Positions 62,668 through 64,000 of a stretch of 64,000 bases of DNA are shown here, piece by piece. Numbering within the stretch: position 1 is the stretch's first letter; each line of letters starts with the position of its first letter. Position numbers and translations under genes: made by a program. A model generated the notes under the pieces. The model was not told the origin of the DNA and searched no databases. It saw only the letters and a program-made list of their open reading frames with translations. Source of the stretch: Streptomyces plumbidurans (lineage in GTDB: Bacteria > Actinomycetota > Actinomycetes > Streptomycetales > Streptomycetaceae); contig NZ_JAFJSY010000025.1 of NCBI RefSeq assembly GCF_019857225.1, positions 62,001 to 126,000 of the forward strand, in the 5' to 3' direction.

Positions 62668-63063
62668 ATGGCAACAAATACCACGCACCCGCCGAGCGCG
62701 GCAGAGCGCGAAACGCCGCCGCCGGACATCGCCACGATGCGCGAGACCGTGCAGCAGTTGCTCGGCCCCGACGACGGCCCGGACGTCCTCCCGCCCGCCA
62801 TGGACGAGCTCGACGCCCTCACGGGCGCGCTGCGCGGCCACCTCGAGGTCCTCATCCCCGAGGTCGAGCGCGCGGTGGGCTCGCGGCCGTCCAGCACTGC
62901 CCACTACTGCGCGCTGGCCTGCGTCGGCGAGGCCCGCGGCAAGCTGAGCATCACGCCCCGCGCGGACCTCGGATCCCGCGTCGCCCACGGGCGGCGGCTG
63001 GCCCGGTCGCTGAAGGCCCTGTGCATGCACTACGAGGACCTCAGCGAGGACGCGCGCGGATGA
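62668..63063 (+). CDS. DUF6415-like Streptomyces protein
   Basis: A 131-residue protein with ATMRETVQQLLGPDDGPDVLPPAMDELDALTGALRGHLEVLIPEVERAVG and later YCALACVGEARGKLSITPRADLGSRVAHGRRLARSLKALCMHYEDL, a pattern I associate with DUF6415 proteins that occur beside regulators in Streptomyces mobile or accessory regions. A GAGGAG site precedes the ATG. Function unknown; the GntR-type promoter just upstream suggests it is the regulated gene. Confidence 0.72.
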   Translation: MATNTTHPPSAAERETPPPDIATMRETVQQLLGPDDGPDVLPPAMDELDALTGALRGHLEVLIPEVERAVGSRPSSTAHYCALACVGEARGKLSITPRADLGSRVAHGRRLARSLKALCMHYEDLSEDARG

Positions 63064-63263
63064 GCGCCGAGCGAGTCTGCCATGCCTGCGGCGAGCCGAT
63101 CCCCGACCCGGACGATGCCGTCTACCTCGGGCACGAGATGAGCGAGGCCGGACCCGGCTGGGAGATCTGGGCGCACCGCGCGCACGTCGACCAGGTCGGC
63201 CCCGACCCGGTCGCGGTGACGGCTCTGGCCCGTGTCCTGATCGTCAAGGCGATGCGCTCGTGA
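63060..63263 (+). CDS. small cysteine-containing Streptomyces protein
   Basis: A 67-residue protein with a CHACGEPIPDPDDAVYLGHEMSEAGPGW segment (one CxxC pair plus His) and a helical C-terminus. It is coupled by a 4-base overlap to the upstream DUF6415-like gene, and this pair is common in Streptomyces accessory regions. No function is known. Confidence 0.68.
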   Translation: MSAERVCHACGEPIPDPDDAVYLGHEMSEAGPGWEIWAHRAHVDQVGPDPVAVTALARVLIVKAMRS

Positions 63264-63346
63264 GAGCCGTGGCCGGGCTGCTCGCCTACGTGGCCGCCGT
63301 GACGTTTCCCGTCCTCGCCCTGGTGCTGGCGAGGACCCCGAGCTGA
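63260..63346 (+). CDS. 28-residue membrane peptide
   Basis: A short gene starting with GTG overlapping the previous stop. It encodes a single hydrophobic helix (GLLAYVAAVTFPVLALVLA) with a short polar end. It may be a small membrane regulator. Its translational coupling supports it being real; otherwise there is little evidence. Confidence 0.45.
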   Translation: MRAVAGLLAYVAAVTFPVLALVLARTPS

Positions 63347-63519
63347 TGCACCCCCAGGCGACCGCTCCGGGTCAGGGTCGCCCCGCAGATGCCCGTCCCG
63401 TCGGTGTCCCGGAAGACACCGGCGGGGCGGGTCCGAGAACGGCCCGCCCCGAGCCCCCACCCGACAGGTCCAGCCCGGGGCGGGCCTGCACGGCACGTCA
63501 AGCCTGCGACCGGCTTTGA
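63346..63519 (+). CDS. possible small proline-rich protein
   Basis: A 57-codon frame overlapping the previous stop by one base (TGATG). The product is Arg/Pro/Gly-rich with two cysteines near the end. It could be a real coupled gene or GC-rich background; low-complexity content argues for caution. Confidence 0.3.
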   Translation: MHPQATAPGQGRPADARPVGVPEDTGGAGPRTARPEPPPDRSSPGRACTARQACDRL

Positions 63520-63553
63520 CCGAAGCCGGCCCGATCCCCGGAAGGGAGGAACG

Positions 63554-63655
63554 ATGCAGCGCACTCTTGCAGCGGGTGCGGCGGCCATGACGTGGCCGCC
63601 CGTGCCGCCGCCGCCCCAGGACCCGCCGACGCCGCCTCCGGACGACAACCACTAG
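63554..63655 (+). CDS. 33-residue proline-rich peptide
   Basis: A short gene with a good AGGGAGGA site. The product has a basic start (MQRTLAAGAAAMTW) and a PPVPPPPQDPPTPPP tail. It may be a small regulatory or surface peptide. The ribosome site is the main support. Confidence 0.45.
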   Translation: MQRTLAAGAAAMTWPPVPPPPQDPPTPPPDDNH

Positions 63656-63663
63656 GAGTGCCC

Positions 63664-63918
63664 ATGGCTGCCAGCAACCGACTGCCCGTCCCGACCCGCA
63701 AGCAGCTGGAGGAGGACGAGCACCGCGTCGACCAGGCCCGGGGCCGCAGGTACTGCCGGGTGCACCGCGAGCAGCAGATGATCCCGCTGCTGCCCGGCGT
63801 GGACGTCTGCCCCTCGTGCCAGCCCGCGGCCGGGTATCGGAGCCCGCAGCCGGATCTCCTGAGCGACGAAGCCGATGGCACCTCAGCCGCCGTCACCCCT
63901 GGAAAGGCCCGCGGCTGA
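63664..63918 (+). CDS. hypothetical small protein with Cys/His segment
   Basis: An 84-residue protein with basic/acidic helices (RLPVPTRKQLEEDEHRVDQARGRRYCRVHREQQMIPLLPGVDVCPSCQPA), where YCRVH and CPSC could bind zinc. It ends in a polar tail. It lies in the same direction as the small genes before it. No family is recognised. Confidence 0.6.
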   Translation: MAASNRLPVPTRKQLEEDEHRVDQARGRRYCRVHREQQMIPLLPGVDVCPSCQPAAGYRSPQPDLLSDEADGTSAAVTPGKARG

Positions 63919-63957
63919 GGTGCCCGGTTCCCGATCCTGAGAGAGAAGGGGAACACG

Positions 63958-64000
63958 ATGAGGGTAGACAGCACGCCCCCGGTTCCGGGGCCTGATCCGC
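63958..64000 (+). CDS. partial gene at window edge
   Basis: An ATG at 63958 behind an AAGGGG site begins a frame (MRVDSTPPVPGPDP) that runs off the window end. Only 14 residues are visible, so no identification is possible. Confidence 0.45.
   Translation, partial: MRVDSTPPVPGPDP

Overview
The window is GC-rich actinobacterial DNA, almost certainly Streptomyces. Coding strands are saturated with G/C in third positions, there are two WhiB-family proteins, an Lsr2-type DNA-binding domain and an HU-like protein, and I noticed only one TTA codon. A short piece of chromosome at the left (thiolase at 142-1311 and a TVP38/DedA-type membrane protein at 1316-2101) is followed by a complete-looking siphophage-type prophage. 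It begins with a large serine integrase at 2166 and runs through lysis genes and a strong terminator at about 60.6 kb. The last 3 kb (LexA-like DNA-binding protein, methyltransferase, GntR regulator, small Streptomyces-type proteins) may be the prophage's right end or flanking accessory DNA. I could not place attR.

Layout. 2.1-5.6 kb: integrase, a proline-rich membrane protein and a divergent pair of XRE regulators with a compact operator region (the probable immunity switch). 5.6-22.2 kb: a tightly overlapping rightward early operon of mostly small genes, with a RusA-type resolvase carrying a tandem-repeat extension, an HNH nuclease, a winged-helix protein, an HU-like protein, a WhiB-like protein, a nucleotide-sugar dehydrogenase plus a processive membrane glycosyltransferase, a HAD phosphatase and a WhiB-Lsr2 fusion. 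22.2-26.6 kb: separately promoted small genes, an unusual tRNA-Arg(UCU) and a lipoprotein, punctuated by intergenic hairpins. 26.6-29.9 kb: a module that looks like conjugative-plasmid transfer DNA (inverted small regulator, two small membrane proteins, a TraB/FtsK-type translocase and a CTAG-rich repeat cluster just downstream). 29.9-33.7 kb: lipoproteins and other probable lysogenic-conversion genes.

33.4-60.6 kb is the structural and lysis module in classic HK97/siphovirus order: HNH proteins, small and large terminase, portal, prohead protease, capsid, connector, tail tube, frameshifted tail chaperones, tape measure, tail tip proteins, fibres, GH25 endolysin and two holin-like proteins. 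Non-standard insertions are a nucleotidyltransferase-like gene and a glycosyltransferase directly after the capsid gene, a beta-helix spike gene between capsid and connector, an inverted membrane gene after the tail chaperone, and a papain-like protein before the endolysin.

Taken together the element is a temperate phage with a conjugation-like translocase cassette and two separate sets of sugar-modifying enzymes: one apparently aimed at the lysogen's cell envelope and one at the virion. No recognisable DNA polymerase, primase or replicative helicase was seen, so how it replicates is open. All functional statements rest on reading motifs and gene order; no database search was possible.
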